Shown piece by piece: positions 50,157 to 59,617 of a stretch of DNA of 64,000 nt. Source of the DNA: Neptuniibacter sp. (GTDB taxonomy: Bacteria; Pseudomonadota; Gammaproteobacteria; Pseudomonadales; Balneatricaceae); the NCBI RefSeq assembly GCF_024231755.1, contig NZ_JAAEQH010000112.1, positions 1 through 64,000 on the forward strand. Direction: 5' to 3'. A program made the position numbers and the translations under genes. Within the stretch, counting starts at the first letter, position 1. The number at the start of each line of letters is the position of its first letter. A model generated the notes under the pieces. That model saw only the letters and a program-made list of their open reading frames with translations. It made no database searches and was not told the DNA's origin.

Positions 50157-50821
50157 ACGATCAGCAATTACGCGGAATAGGGATGACTTCGCAGAGAACC
50201 AGGGATCGTTTGATCAACCGGTTACGTGAGCAAGGAATAAAAAGTGAGACGGTGCTAGATGTTATGCGCCAAACTCCTCGACACATTTTTATAGATGAAG
50301 CGTTATCCCATCGTGCCTATGAGGATACTGCTTTGCCTATTGGTTATAACCAGACTATTTCCCAGCCGTTTATCGTGGCTCGCATGACTGAAACGCTATT
50401 GGAGGCCGGTCCTCTTAAGAGAGTTCTAGAAGTGGGAACGGGGTCTGGCTATCAGACTTCTATTTTGGCGCCTTTGGTGGGTGAGTTGTATAGTGTTGAA
50501 CGGATTCGACCTTTGCAGGAAAAAGCGCGTAACCGCCTGAAACTATTAGGTCTGAATAATACTCATCTCAAGCATACTGATGGAGGTATGGGCTGGCCCG
50601 CAAAAGCACCTTTTGATGGTATTCTCGCGGCTTGTGCGCCGGAAGAGGTACCGGAAGAGCTGAAGCAGCAGCTTGCTGTTGGTGGGCGTTTGATTATTCC
50701 TGTGGGTGGCAGTGAAAATCAGGAGCTAAAACTGGTAGTAAGAGAGTCAGAAACTGAATATACAACTCAGGTTCTAGAATGCGTTAAATTTGTTCCTCTC
50801 TTGAGTGGTACGGTTCGATAA
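50153..50821 (+). CDS. pcm: Protein-L-isoaspartate O-methyltransferase
   Basis: 222 residues from a TTG at 50153, with GGAG 8 bases upstream. An ATG at 50183 (Met-Thr-Ser-Gln-Arg-Thr) matches the usual family start and remains possible. SAM-binding motif [15 protein letters not shown] is at ~residue 95, and the [14 protein letters not shown] loop is characteristic. Repairs isoaspartyl residues in aged proteins, fitting the stationary-phase setting next to surE and rpoS. Confidence 0.95.
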   Translation: MNDQQLRGIGMTSQRTRDRLINRLREQGIKSETVLDVMRQTPRHIFIDEALSHRAYEDTALPIGYNQTISQPFIVARMTETLLEAGPLKRVLEVGTGSGYQTSILAPLVGELYSVERIRPLQEKARNRLKLLGLNNTHLKHTDGGMGWPAKAPFDGILAACAPEEVPEELKQQLAVGGRLIIPVGGSENQELKLVVRESETEYTTQVLECVKFVPLLSGTVR

Positions 50822-50831
50822 CGGAGATGTA

Positions 50832-51773
50832 ATGCAGAAACAACGCTCCTTACAAGAGTACTTGGCTCTGTCAGGAAAAGGGATGATGATGGGGGCGGCG
50901 GATGCTGTGCCTGGTGTATCTGGTGGTACCATTGCTTTTATCACTGGAATCTACGAAGAGCTCATCTTTTCGTTAAAGCAGTTTGGTCCAGATGCACTGA
51001 TGATGCTGTTCAAGCAGGGGCCTGCGGCTGCATGGAAGCATGTTAATGGTTCATTCTTGCTGACCCTGTTAGCCGGCATTATTTTCAGTCTTGCGACTAT
51101 CTCTCGTGCTGTTCTGTTCTGGTTGGATAATTACCCTGAACTGCTCTGGTCCTTTTTCTTTGGTCTTATTTTAGCGTCGGTGTGGTCTGTATGCCGACAT
51201 ATAGAGCGTTGGGAAAGTAATGTCTTTACCGCATTTGTAGCGGGTACTGTAGTCGCATATTTGGTGACGTCCATATCACCTACGACAATTGAGGTGACGC
51301 CGCTGTTTGTTTTCCTATCGGGTATGGTGGCTATATGTGCGATGATTCTTCCGGGAATATCTGGGAGTTTTATTTTATTGCTGCTCGGAATGTATACCCC
51401 CGTACTTATGGCAATTAAGAACTTCGAGGTTTTTACTCTAAGTATTTTTGCCTGCGGCTGTGTGATAGGTCTATTAAGTTTCTCACGTGTGCTAAGTTGG
51501 ATGTTCAGCTCTTTTAAAACCACCACGCTGGCACTATTAGGTGGGTTTATGCTGGGTTCTTTGAACAAGGTTTGGCCTTGGAAATATACAACGGCTTATA
51601 CAATTGATCGCCACGGTGAGCAGATTCCTTTGGTGCAGGAAAATATCTCCCCTCTCTCGTTTGAATCTTTAACCGGTCAGCCTGCATTTCTGGCATATGC
51701 TGTTGGCTTGATGATTCTGGGTGCGGGTGTGGTTTACCTGTTGGAGCGATTTGGCCGGAGGTCTGAGGTATAG
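50832..51773 (+). CDS. DUF368 membrane protein, PopT-type polyprenyl-phosphate transporter
   Basis: 313 residues from the ATG at 50832, with GGAG 5 bases upstream; the upstream GTG at 50805 is discounted. Polytopic membrane protein of the DUF368 family, recognised from MMGAADAVPGVSGGTIAFITGIYEE at the start (split here: AADAVPGVSGG and TIAFITGIYEE). DUF368 proteins have recently been described as transporters that return undecaprenyl phosphate across the membrane (PopT). It lies 10 bases after pcm and 4 bases before nlpD, so it is in the stationary-phase operon. Confidence 0.85.
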   Translation: MQKQRSLQEYLALSGKGMMMGAADAVPGVSGGTIAFITGIYEELIFSLKQFGPDALMMLFKQGPAAAWKHVNGSFLLTLLAGIIFSLATISRAVLFWLDNYPELLWSFFFGLILASVWSVCRHIERWESNVFTAFVAGTVVAYLVTSISPTTIEVTPLFVFLSGMVAICAMILPGISGSFILLLLGMYTPVLMAIKNFEVFTLSIFACGCVIGLLSFSRVLSWMFSSFKTTTLALLGGFMLGSLNKVWPWKYTTAYTIDRHGEQIPLVQENISPLSFESLTGQPAFLAYAVGLMILGAGVVYLLERFGRRSEV

Positions 51774-51777
51774 TCAG

Positions 51778-52632
51778 GTGTATCTGAAGCAGGGAGTAAC
51801 GATTGCACTTTGTATACTGCTGGCTGCATGTGGTGGAAAAACCTATGCGCCGGTTAGTGATCGTTCCCTTGGTACAGATTCCCGACCCAGTCCCAATCAA
51901 TATGTAGTTCGCAAGGGTGATACACTCTATTCCATAGCGTTTCGTTATGGGCTTGATTACCGTTCTCTGGCGAAAATCAACGGTATAGACAAGAGCTACA
52001 GCATCTATCCAGGGCAGCGCCTGAAGTTACGCAACCTAGACGTTGTACCGACCGGTGAATCCATAGTTCGAGACGCTTCTGCCGGGGGCACGAAGGTTCG
52101 CCCTTCAGATCAGGTGCAAGCTAAGCCACCTATCAAGAAACAACCCTCGGCAGTAGTAACTTCAGCAAGTAAACAGCAGGTTAAAAAAGCTGTTGTATCA
52201 AAAAAAGTTGAACCAAAGCGTTCTTCGCCCCCTCAAAATCCTCAAGTAACAGCTACAGGTCCGATTGATTGGCGTTGGCCTGCGTCAGGAAAAGTGATCG
52301 CTCATTATAGAACCAAAGGGACTGTAAATAAGGGGATTAATATAAGTGGCAATAAGGGGGATCCGATATATGCCGCGGCTTCTGGGAAGGTTGTGTATGC
52401 TGGGAATGGCCTTCTCGGGTACGGTAATTTAGTAATAATTGATCACAATCAGCAATTTTTAAGTGCTTATGCACATAACAGTCGTGTTTTAGTTAAAGAA
52501 AGTGATATGGTTAAAGTAGGGCAGAAAATAGCAGAAATGGGGAGCAGTGGTGCTGACCGTACTATGCTTCATTTCGAGATTCGACGGGACGGCAAGCCCA
52601 TGAATCCGCTGAAGTTTTTGCCAAAAAAATAA
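51778..52632 (+). CDS. nlpD: Lipoprotein NlpD, activator of cell-wall amidase
   Basis: 284 residues with a GTG start at 51778, preceded by GGAGG and GAGG. A longer in-frame start at 51721 would run inside the DUF368 gene and spoil the signal. Lipobox Leu-Ala-Ala-Cys is at about residue 18. A LysM domain follows (VVRKGDTLYSIAFRYG, ~residues 45-90), then a Pro/Lys-rich linker and a degenerate M23 (LytM) domain from ~180. NlpD activates AmiC-type amidases at division. The rpoS promoter usually lies within this gene. Confidence 0.93.
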   Translation: MYLKQGVTIALCILLAACGGKTYAPVSDRSLGTDSRPSPNQYVVRKGDTLYSIAFRYGLDYRSLAKINGIDKSYSIYPGQRLKLRNLDVVPTGESIVRDASAGGTKVRPSDQVQAKPPIKKQPSAVVTSASKQQVKKAVVSKKVEPKRSSPPQNPQVTATGPIDWRWPASGKVIAHYRTKGTVNKGINISGNKGDPIYAAASGKVVYAGNGLLGYGNLVIIDHNQQFLSAYAHNSRVLVKESDMVKVGQKIAEMGSSGADRTMLHFEIRRDGKPMNPLKFLPKK

Positions 52633-52700
52633 TTACTATAAACCATAACAATAAAAATATTAATTGCTAGAAGCGCAGTGAAAGCTTAAGGGGTCGGTTA

Positions 52701-53702
52701 ATGGAAAATATTGAAAACGACTGTGAAACGGATGTTCAGGATTTAGCACTTGAGAGCGAAGATAAACAGGAAAATGAAGCTGAAGAGACTTCAAAGAAGC
52801 AACCTGAATTTCTCAATAGTGGCAGGGGCAGAGGAAGTATGGCGCATAAGGACCTACTTAATGCCAAAAACCTGGATGCTACCCAGCTCTATCTAAATGA
52901 GATAGGTTTCTCTCCTCTGTTGAGTGCAGAGGAAGAGGTGTATTTCTCTCGTCTTGCATTGAAGGGAGATGAGGCTGCACGCAAGCGTATGATTGAGAGT
53001 AACTTGCGACTGGTGGTTAAAATCGCTCGTAGGTATATCAATCGCGGCCTGACACTTCTTGATCTGATCGAAGAGGGTAACCTGGGTCTGATTAGAGCGG
53101 TTGAAAAGTTTGATCCAGAGCGAGGTTTTCGCTTCTCCACTTATGCAACTTGGTGGATTCGCCAGACTATCGAGCGGGCGATCATGAATCAGACCCGTAC
53201 AATACGTCTGCCTATCCATGTTGTAAAAGAGTTAAATGTCTATCTTCGTGCTGCGCGTGAGCTGGCGCAGAAGCTTGATCATGAGCCTTCTCCTGAGGAG
53301 ATCGCTGAGCTGGTGGATAAGCCGGTTGAGAATGTGGAAAGAATGCTGGGTCTTAATGAGCGAGTCAGCTCAGTAGATACCCCGATGGGTAAGGATTCAG
53401 ATAAATCTCTACTGGATACTATCCCTGATACGGTTTCTTCCGATCCCGCCACCTTGCTGCAAAGTTCTAACATCAGCGGGAATCTTGATAAATGGCTCGA
53501 TATGTTGCCGGAGAAACATGCTGAGGTACTATCGCGCCGTTTTGGTCTGCGTGGTTATGAGATGAGTACGCTGGAAGAGGTAGGTAAAGAGATTGGCCTT
53601 ACCCGTGAACGAGTTCGTCAAATACAAGTTGAGGCACTGCGTAAGCTACGTGATATCGTAGAGAAAAACGGTTTGAGCGGAGAGGATCTCCTGCAGCAGT
53701 AA
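52701..53702 (+). CDS. rpoS: RNA polymerase sigma factor RpoS
   Basis: 333 residues. An acidic N-terminus, then sigma regions 1.2-2 ([17 protein letters not shown] to [17 protein letters not shown]), region 3, and region 4 ending in the helix-turn-helix [20 protein letters not shown]. Master regulator of stationary phase and general stress. It is in the conserved position after nlpD and ends at a clear terminator. Confidence 0.98.
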   Translation: MENIENDCETDVQDLALESEDKQENEAEETSKKQPEFLNSGRGRGSMAHKDLLNAKNLDATQLYLNEIGFSPLLSAEEEVYFSRLALKGDEAARKRMIESNLRLVVKIARRYINRGLTLLDLIEEGNLGLIRAVEKFDPERGFRFSTYATWWIRQTIERAIMNQTRTIRLPIHVVKELNVYLRAARELAQKLDHEPSPEEIAELVDKPVENVERMLGLNERVSSVDTPMGKDSDKSLLDTIPDTVSSDPATLLQSSNISGNLDKWLDMLPEKHAEVLSRRFGLRGYEMSTLEEVGKEIGLTRERVRQIQVEALRKLRDIVEKNGLSGEDLLQQ

Positions 53703-53716
53703 TAGTCTTTACGAAT

Positions 53717-53745
53717 AAAAAAAACCGCCATTTGGCGGTTTTTTT
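53717..53745. terminator. Bidirectional terminator after rpoS
   Basis: Stem ACCGCCA/TGGCGGT with a tiny loop, flanked by an A-run on the left and seven T's on the right. It ends rpoS transcripts and may also serve mutS, whose stop is on the other strand about 55 bases away. Confidence 0.9.
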
Positions 53746-53802
53746 ATGTTTAATGAATCTCATCGTGAGGTGTGAACCCACCAATACCGCGGAGGCGGCA
53801 GT

Positions 53803-56388
53803 CTAGTGAATCATCCCTTTTAGTTTATAGACCAGATCTAATGCCTGACGTGGAGTCAGGTCGTCTGGGGAAACTTTTTTTAGTTCCTTCACCGCTTTAG
53901 GTTCCGGTGCTGCAAACATATCATTCTGCACGGGTGGCGGAGGTGAGCTGAGCTGCGCGCCTACGCTGACATCCTGTTCCAGCTGTATCAGCTTGGTTTT
54001 GGCTTGTTGAATAACATGTAATGGAACTCCTGCCAGTTGCGCTACTTGCAAGCCATAACTTTGGCTGGCGGGACCATCTTTTACCTCATGCAGAAATACG
54101 ATGTGGTCGTTATGTTCTACAGCAGTTAGGTGTACATTGAAAACGCTTGTGGCCTGGTCAGGCAGGCTTGTCAGCTCAAAGTAATGGGTTGCAAACAGGG
54201 TAAAAGCCTTGGTTTCGCGGGCAAGGTTATCAGCGCAGGCCCAGGCCAGTGATAAGCCATCAAAAGTGCTGGTGCCTCGGCCTACTTCGTCCATCAAAAC
54301 CAGACTGCGCTCTGTCGCGTTATGCATGATGTTGGCTGTCTCGGTCATCTCAACCATAAAGGTAGAGCGACCGCCGGCTAAATCATCCGAAGAACCCATG
54401 CGGGTGAATATTTTATCGACGATGCCGATGGTAGCAGCTGATGCGGGTACATAACTGCCTATGTGTGCCAACAGCGTAATCAGGGCTGCTTGGCGCATAT
54501 AAGTAGATTTACCGCCCATGTTTGGACCGGTGATAATCAGCATTTTTCGTTCGTCGTGCAGATCCAGGTCGTTAGCAACGAATGGATCGTCTAAAACTGT
54601 TTCGACAACAGGGTGGCGGCCTCGCTGAATTTTTATCTGTGGCTCATCGGTTAATGTAGGGGGTGCATAATCAAGAGATGTTGCTCGTTCTGCTAGATTG
54701 TTTAGCACATCCAGTTCAGCAATTGCCGCAGCGGAATCCTGCAGTTCTGGAAGCTCTGAGGCTAAAGTTTCCAGTAAATCATCGTAGAGTGCTTTTTCCC
54801 TGGCTAAAGCTCGGCTCTTTGCGGACAAAGCTTTATCTTCAAACTCTTTCAGCTCTGGGGTGATATAGCGCTCGGCATTTTTCAGGGTCTGGCGGCGGAT
54901 GTACTCGGCTGGCAGCTCGGCATTCTGCGCTTTACCAATCTCGATAAAATAGCCATGAACTCGGTTATAGCCTACTTTAAGGGTGGCTATGCCGGTGCGT
55001 TCCCGCTCTCTGGTTTCAAGGTCGATAAGGTAGGCGCCGGCATTTTCACTAATACCACGTAGCTCATCTAGCTCGGAGTCAAAACCTTCAGCAATTACGC
55101 CACCGTCACGGATGACGACAGGAGGGTTGTCGATGATAGCGTTGGTTAAAATCTCTGCCAGTTTGGGGAACTCTGAAATCTGTTCGGCCAGCTCAGCAAC
55201 AAGTGGTGCTTGGGTTTCGTTCAGTAGTTGTTGGATCTCTGGCAGAATCTGCAGGGCAGTTTTAAGGCGTTCAAGGTCCCTCGGGCGTGCAGAGCGCAGT
55301 GCTATGCGCGCAAGGATGCGTTCGCTATCACCTATCAGTTTCAGTTGCTGCTGGATATCTTCAAAGCGGTAGCCTTCTTGCAGCCATTGAATGGATGCTT
55401 GTCGGGCCAGAAGTGTTGTTCTGTCTTGCAAAGGCCTGTGCAGCCAGCGACGAAGCAAGCGACTACCCATTGGGGTTCTGCATTTATCGATAACTTTCGC
55501 CAAGGTGTTGTCAAAACCACCAGAAAGGTTCTGATCGATCTCGAGGTTCTTGCGGGTAGCTGCATCTAAAGCTACGCAGTCATTATGCTGTTCTATCTGA
55601 ATGCGGCGGATGTGGGGCAATGCTGTGCGTTGGGTGTCTTTTGCATACTGCAGTAGACATCCGGCTGCGGTGATTGCTACAGACAGATGATCGCAACCAA
55701 AGCCTCCCAGGTCTTTTACTTTGAATTGTTGGCAGAGAAGATCGTGAGCAGTGTCAGCTTCAAAATGCCATGGGGCTTGAGGGCGAAGACCTTTATGGGT
55801 TTCCAGAAGTTTTCCTAAAGAGGAATCTTCATTGTAGAGTGTTTCTGAAGGGCGAAGGCGCTCGAGTTCGCTCATTAACGCGTCTTCGTTATCAACTTCC
55901 ATCAGGCTGAATCGGCCTGATGCTATATCAACGATGGCAAAGCCAAAGTTATCTCCAATCTGATTTAGGGCAACAAGAAGGTTGTCTCTGTTTTCATCCA
56001 GTAGAGCTTCATCGCTGACTGTGCCGGGTGTGATTATGCGTGCTACGGCCCGTTCTACAGGGCCTTTACTTGTGGCAGGGTCGCCTATCTGTTCGCAGAT
56101 CACGACTGATTCCCCGGCTCGGACTATCTTTCCTACATAGGCTTCGGCAGCATGATAGGGGATACCGGCCATAGGGATCGGTTCACCAGCAGATTTGCCT
56201 CGTGCGGTAAGGGATATATCCAGCAGTTCAGCGGCTTTTTTTGCATCATCAAAAAAAAGTTCGTAAAAGTCACCCATGCGATAAAACACCAGCTGATCCG
56301 GATGTTGTGCTTTGATGCGTAGATACTGTTGCATCATTGGGGTGTGCTCTGTTTTTTGAGCTGTTGCTTTACTTTTTTTAGATGTCAT
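53803..56388 (-). CDS. mutS: DNA mismatch repair protein MutS
   Basis: 861 residues. Mismatch-contact motif [11 protein letters not shown] (residues ~34-44) contains the Phe-x-Glu, and the ATPase has Walker [16 protein letters not shown] and [12 protein letters not shown]. The C-terminal end has a helix-turn-helix/tetramer region. It recognises mispairs and recruits MutL. Convergent with rpoS and divergent from the KorA-like gene. Confidence 0.98.
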   Translation of the reverse strand: MTSKKSKATAQKTEHTPMMQQYLRIKAQHPDQLVFYRMGDFYELFFDDAKKAAELLDISLTARGKSAGEPIPMAGIPYHAAEAYVGKIVRAGESVVICEQIGDPATSKGPVERAVARIITPGTVSDEALLDENRDNLLVALNQIGDNFGFAIVDIASGRFSLMEVDNEDALMSELERLRPSETLYNEDSSLGKLLETHKGLRPQAPWHFEADTAHDLLCQQFKVKDLGGFGCDHLSVAITAAGCLLQYAKDTQRTALPHIRRIQIEQHNDCVALDAATRKNLEIDQNLSGGFDNTLAKVIDKCRTPMGSRLLRRWLHRPLQDRTTLLARQASIQWLQEGYRFEDIQQQLKLIGDSERILARIALRSARPRDLERLKTALQILPEIQQLLNETQAPLVAELAEQISEFPKLAEILTNAIIDNPPVVIRDGGVIAEGFDSELDELRGISENAGAYLIDLETRERERTGIATLKVGYNRVHGYFIEIGKAQNAELPAEYIRRQTLKNAERYITPELKEFEDKALSAKSRALAREKALYDDLLETLASELPELQDSAAAIAELDVLNNLAERATSLDYAPPTLTDEPQIKIQRGRHPVVETVLDDPFVANDLDLHDERKMLIITGPNMGGKSTYMRQAALITLLAHIGSYVPASAATIGIVDKIFTRMGSSDDLAGGRSTFMVEMTETANIMHNATERSLVLMDEVGRGTSTFDGLSLAWACADNLARETKAFTLFATHYFELTSLPDQATSVFNVHLTAVEHNDHIVFLHEVKDGPASQSYGLQVAQLAGVPLHVIQQAKTKLIQLEQDVSVGAQLSSPPPPVQNDMFAAPEPKAVKELKKVSPDDLTPRQALDLVYKLKGMIH

Positions 56389-56490
56389 ATTTTCTGGCTT
56401 GTTAATATAAAACAGAGTGTTGGCTTGAACGGTTCAATGTCAGCTTTGGAGGGGAATAGGCTGTTAGTATAAGTCAATTTGGAGATTGTC

Positions 56491-56526
56491 TGCACACTAA
56501 ATTTTTAATGACTTTTGGGGTGTGCA
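56491..56526. promoter_or_regulatory. Inverted repeat in the mutS/korA-like divergent region
   Basis: Exact 7-base arms TGCACAC (56491-56497) and GTGTGCA (56520-56526) are separated by 22 bases. They lie 66 bases upstream of the KorA-like start codon, near a TACTAT -10 candidate at 56532-56537. It could be an operator for the adjacent regulator. This is only a pattern observation. Confidence 0.4.
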
Positions 56527-56591
56527 ATTGGTACTATAGCGCGTATTAGGACTTCGGTTCCAAGCATAGCTAAGAGTTTTTTGGAGGTTTC

Positions 56592-56882
56592 GTGAGTATC
56601 ACACCTGAACAGTTTGAGGAAGGAATTAGTAATACTCGAGTTAATTCTGCTGTAATTAATGCTGCTCGAGCCGTAGTGTATGGTCAGGTATCTTGTGAAG
56701 ATGCAGCTGACCAATATGGTGTTAATTCTAAATCTGTTGCAAATGCAATCAGCCGCGCAGAAGAAGAATATGCGAAACAGCCCGAATATCAAAAGTATAC
56801 TGTTCATGTGCCATCAGAGCAGATGTCCAGCATATCGGCAATGCTTAAGTCCCTTGGATGTAAAATAGTTAAAAAATATTGA
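56592..56882 (+). CDS. KorA/TrfB-like DNA-binding protein
   Basis: 96 residues with a GTG start at 56592, preceded by GGAGG. It resembles the TrfB/KorA repressor of IncP plasmids: an ITPEQFEEGI N-terminal start, an invariant Ala-Arg segment, and a helix-turn-helix at ~residues 36-58 (EDAADQYGVNSKSVANAIS). The C-terminal tail differs from KorA. Such proteins are usually plasmid regulators, but this one stands alone between mutS and pncC with no plasmid genes. Its targets are unknown; self-regulation is a guess. Confidence 0.7.
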   Translation: MSITPEQFEEGISNTRVNSAVINAARAVVYGQVSCEDAADQYGVNSKSVANAISRAEEEYAKQPEYQKYTVHVPSEQMSSISAMLKSLGCKIVKKY

Positions 56883-57234
56883 GTAAATCCGGGCATCGAC
56901 AGAGTCGAGATTATATTCTCAGTTGATGCCGGATAATCTGATTTTTCGGTGCTGTTTCCTACAATCCAGCTCCAGTAGAAATTTGCTAGCCTGTAATCTT
57001 CCTTCTCCATCTGCCCCACCTCTGCGCTGGTCACACCTCATATCGATGATCTATCGATACACTTTATCTCTGCTTTAAATATGGCGCAAAATGTTAGACT
57101 GGTCCTCATGGTGCATCGATTCGATGAATAACTGTTGCATGCTTTGTACACACTAGCGCCTCAAAAAATTATCAATAAAAGAGATATGTTTAGTGACCAT
57201 TATCGGAATGGAAGCTTTTTGGTAGGGAGTAGAT
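56883..57234. other. Non-coding region between the KorA-like gene and pncC
   Basis: 352 bases with no convincing gene. An imperfect hairpin (GGGCATCGAC...GTTGATGCC, 56890-56931) follows the KorA-like stop and may be a terminator, though without a T-run. ATCGAT-containing short dyads occur at 57042-57058 and around 57116-57126. The pncC promoter is probably in the last ~120 bases but was not identified. Confidence 0.5.
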
Positions 57235-57717
57235 TTGACTATGAATGAGATTGTCTACCGGATTGCAGAGGGTTTAACTAAGAGATCCTACTATCTGGCA
57301 GTGGCTGAATCTTGTACAGGCGGCTGGATCGCGCAAGAAATGACAGCAGTAGCGGGTAGTTCTGAGTGGTTCGATTGTGGATTTGTTACATACAGCAATG
57401 AGTCAAAGCAGAGGATGCTGGGAGTGGCACATAATACCTTGGAGCAGAATGGTGCTGTTTCTCAAGCCGTTGTTGCTGAAATGGCTGAGGGTGTGCTCAG
57501 TAATAGTCGGGCTAGTATTGGCGTTGCAACCAGTGGAATAGCAGGCCCTGGTGGTGGTAGTAATGATAAGCCTGTGGGTACTGTATGGTTTGCCTGGGCT
57601 GAAGAGGGTAAGGCTACACGTACGGAAAAAATGATTTTCTCCGGTGATCGTGAATCCGTGAGAAAACAAGCAGTTAGTCATGCCCTTCAGGGAATTTTAA
57701 AGAACTTATCATCTTGA
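57235..57717 (+). CDS. pncC: Nicotinamide-nucleotide amidase (CinA C-terminal type)
   Basis: 160 residues of the short, CinA C-terminal-domain family. AESCTGGWIAQ (residues ~24-34), FVTYSNESKQ and SGIAGPGGGSNDKPVGTVWFAW are all conserved. Deamidates NMN to nicotinate mononucleotide for NAD recycling. The TTG start fits AGGGAG 5 bases upstream; an ATG two codons on is the alternative. The pncC-recA-recX order is typical of gammaproteobacteria. Confidence 0.95.
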   Translation: MTMNEIVYRIAEGLTKRSYYLAVAESCTGGWIAQEMTAVAGSSEWFDCGFVTYSNESKQRMLGVAHNTLEQNGAVSQAVVAEMAEGVLSNSRASIGVATSGIAGPGGGSNDKPVGTVWFAWAEEGKATRTEKMIFSGDRESVRKQAVSHALQGILKNLSS

Positions 57718-57747
57718 GGGTTGCAATCCGGGATTCTTGTGAAATAA

Positions 57748-57767
57748 TACTGTCCATACATACAGTA
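57748..57767. promoter_or_regulatory. LexA (SOS) box upstream of recA
   Basis: TACTGTCCATACATACAGTA matches the CTGT-N8-ACAG SOS box, with perfect TACTGT/ACAGTA arms, 40 bases before the recA ATG. It indicates LexA-controlled recA, the same RecA activity that should trigger SetR cleavage in the ICE. Confidence 0.95.
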
Positions 57768-57807
57768 TTTTTCAACGCAACGTGAATCTATTAATACAGG
57801 GTTGAAG

Positions 57808-58848
57808 ATGGACGCGAATCGCAAAAAGGCGCTGGATGCAGCGTTAGGCCAGATTGAAAGACAGTTCGGTAAAGGTGCAGTAATGCGCATGGGGGATCAG
57901 CCACGTGAAGCGATCCCGTCAGTTTCCACTGGTTCTCTTGGCCTGGATATAGCTCTGGGTATAGGTGGTTTGCCTTACGGTCGTATCGTAGAAATCTATG
58001 GGCCTGAGTCTTCAGGTAAAACCACGCTGACTTTGCAGGTAGTTGCTGAAGCACAGAAACAGGGTAAAACCTGTGCCTTCGTTGATGCGGAGCATGCTCT
58101 TGATCCTATCTATGCTGAGAAGCTAGGTGTAGATGTAGATGAGCTTCTGGTATCTCAGCCGGATACGGGTGAGCAGGCGTTGGAGATCACCGATATGTTG
58201 GTTCGCTCCAATGCGGTTGATGTGATCATCGTTGACTCCGTTGCTGCCTTGACACCGAAAGCAGAGATTGAAGGTGATATGGGTGACTCCCATGTTGGTC
58301 TGCAGGCGCGTCTGATGTCTCAGGCGTTACGTAAACTGACCGGTAATGTGAAAAGCTCAAACTGCTTGCTGGTGTTTATCAACCAGATTCGTATGAAGAT
58401 CGGGGTAATGTTTGGTAACCCTGAAACCACGACAGGTGGTAACGCGCTGAAGTTCTACTCCTCTGTGCGCCTTGATATCCGTCGTACTGGTGCGGTTAAG
58501 CAAGGTGATGAAGTGGTAGGTAACGAAACCCGCGTTAAGGTTGTTAAAAACAAGGTTTCACCACCGTTTAGACAGGCTGAATTCCAGATTATGTATGGTG
58601 AGGGTATCTACCATATGGGAGAAGTAATCGATCTGGGTGTGAAAGAGGGATTGGTTGATAAATCGGGTGCTTGGTACGCTTACAATGGTGACAAGATTGG
58701 TCAGGGTAAAGCTAATGCAGCTAGATTCCTTGAAGAAAATCCTGCTGTTGCTAATGAGATAGAATCTGAGATTCGCAAACGTTTGCTCTCTAATCCAGTA
58801 GCCGAAGAGAGTGAAGAGGATGCCTCAGAAAATCTGGATCTGATATAG
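57808..58848 (+). CDS. recA: Recombinase RecA
   Basis: 346 residues from the ATG at 57808; the in-frame TTG two codons earlier is discounted. Walker [11 protein letters not shown] (~67-76), [11 protein letters not shown] and the L2-loop region GNPETTTGG are present, and the acidic C-terminus ends ENLDLI. Homologous recombination and SOS co-protease. Controlled by the LexA box upstream and ended by a hairpin before recX. Confidence 0.98.
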   Translation: MDANRKKALDAALGQIERQFGKGAVMRMGDQPREAIPSVSTGSLGLDIALGIGGLPYGRIVEIYGPESSGKTTLTLQVVAEAQKQGKTCAFVDAEHALDPIYAEKLGVDVDELLVSQPDTGEQALEITDMLVRSNAVDVIIVDSVAALTPKAEIEGDMGDSHVGLQARLMSQALRKLTGNVKSSNCLLVFINQIRMKIGVMFGNPETTTGGNALKFYSSVRLDIRRTGAVKQGDEVVGNETRVKVVKNKVSPPFRQAEFQIMYGEGIYHMGEVIDLGVKEGLVDKSGAWYAYNGDKIGQGKANAARFLEENPAVANEIESEIRKRLLSNPVAEESEEDASENLDLI

Positions 58849-58899
58849 AAGATCCAGATACAGAGTCTCAAGAGATTAGCTCTTAAATAGATATTACTA

Positions 58900-58932
58900 A
58901 GGCCTCCGCTGTAACAGCTGGAGGCTTTTTTT
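58900..58932 (+). terminator. Terminator between recA and recX
   Basis: Hairpin GCCTCC-GCTG...CAGC-GGAGGC (58902-58925, one bulged base), followed by seven T's. recX starts only 11 bases later, so it is likely expressed by read-through, as known for E. coli. Confidence 0.88.
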
Positions 58933-58942
58933 ATGGTGAAAT

Positions 58943-59404
58943 ATGGTCGAACAGGTAACAGAAAAGGACCTTTGGAATAAAGCAATTCAGCTATTGTCGA
59001 GAAGGGAATACTCTCGGGGAGAATTAACCCAAAAACTTGGGAGGATGGCTGAAGGATTATCTATAGAGTCGGTGTTAGGTTCGCTTGAGGAGGAGGGTTA
59101 TCTTTCGGATCAGCGTTTTACAGAAAGCTTTATTCGAATGCGTATAGGGCAGGGCCATGGTTTGATCCGTATTCGTTTTGATCTGCAGCGTAAGGGTATC
59201 GCAAATGATCTTATGCAGACTGTATTCGAAGATATGGATATAGATTGGTATGAGTTGGCTGTTGAGCAGTATCGGCGCAAGTATTCGCAGCCCTTTTCAG
59301 CAGGAGATTATAAAGAGCGTTCTAAAAGGATGCGCTTTTTAAGTCAGAGGGGTTTTTCAATGGATGAAATTCAGCACGCTGTGGCTTCTGATCATGAGGA
59401 TTAG
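58943..59404 (+). CDS. recX: Regulatory protein RecX
   Basis: 153 residues made of three-helix repeats. LLSRREYSRGELTQKL (residues ~12-27) and YLSDQRFTESFIRMRIGQGHG are RecX hallmarks. Limits RecA filament extension. It starts right after the recA terminator and has no independent promoter visible. Confidence 0.93.
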   Translation: MVEQVTEKDLWNKAIQLLSRREYSRGELTQKLGRMAEGLSIESVLGSLEEEGYLSDQRFTESFIRMRIGQGHGLIRIRFDLQRKGIANDLMQTVFEDMDIDWYELAVEQYRRKYSQPFSAGDYKERSKRMRFLSQRGFSMDEIQHAVASDHED

Positions 59405-59617
59405 GAAGGCGGTAGCCTCCGATTTTAGCTGTTTTGTATAAAACTCCCTTCTAAAGCCAGCCCTTCTTGCTGGCGACAAAAACATTCGAACAATTTTCGA
59501 ACACGATATATAATGTTGCGCCCTTAATTGTGGTGATTTTATGCCGCTGATTGGTGAGTGAGGCCGGTTAGTGGTTCTATCTGATTGGATACGTATACGG
59601 TTTATCTAATGAAATAC

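Noticed and set aside
51721-51777. Longer NlpD starting inside the DUF368 gene
   Set aside because: It would bury the lipoprotein signal peptide behind 19 extra residues. The GTG at 51778 has a good ribosome-binding site and keeps the lipobox near residue 18.
56804-57034. 76-codon leftward frame overlapping the end of the KorA-like gene
   Set aside because: No ribosome-binding site or recognisable domain was seen, and it overlaps a better-supported gene on the other strand.
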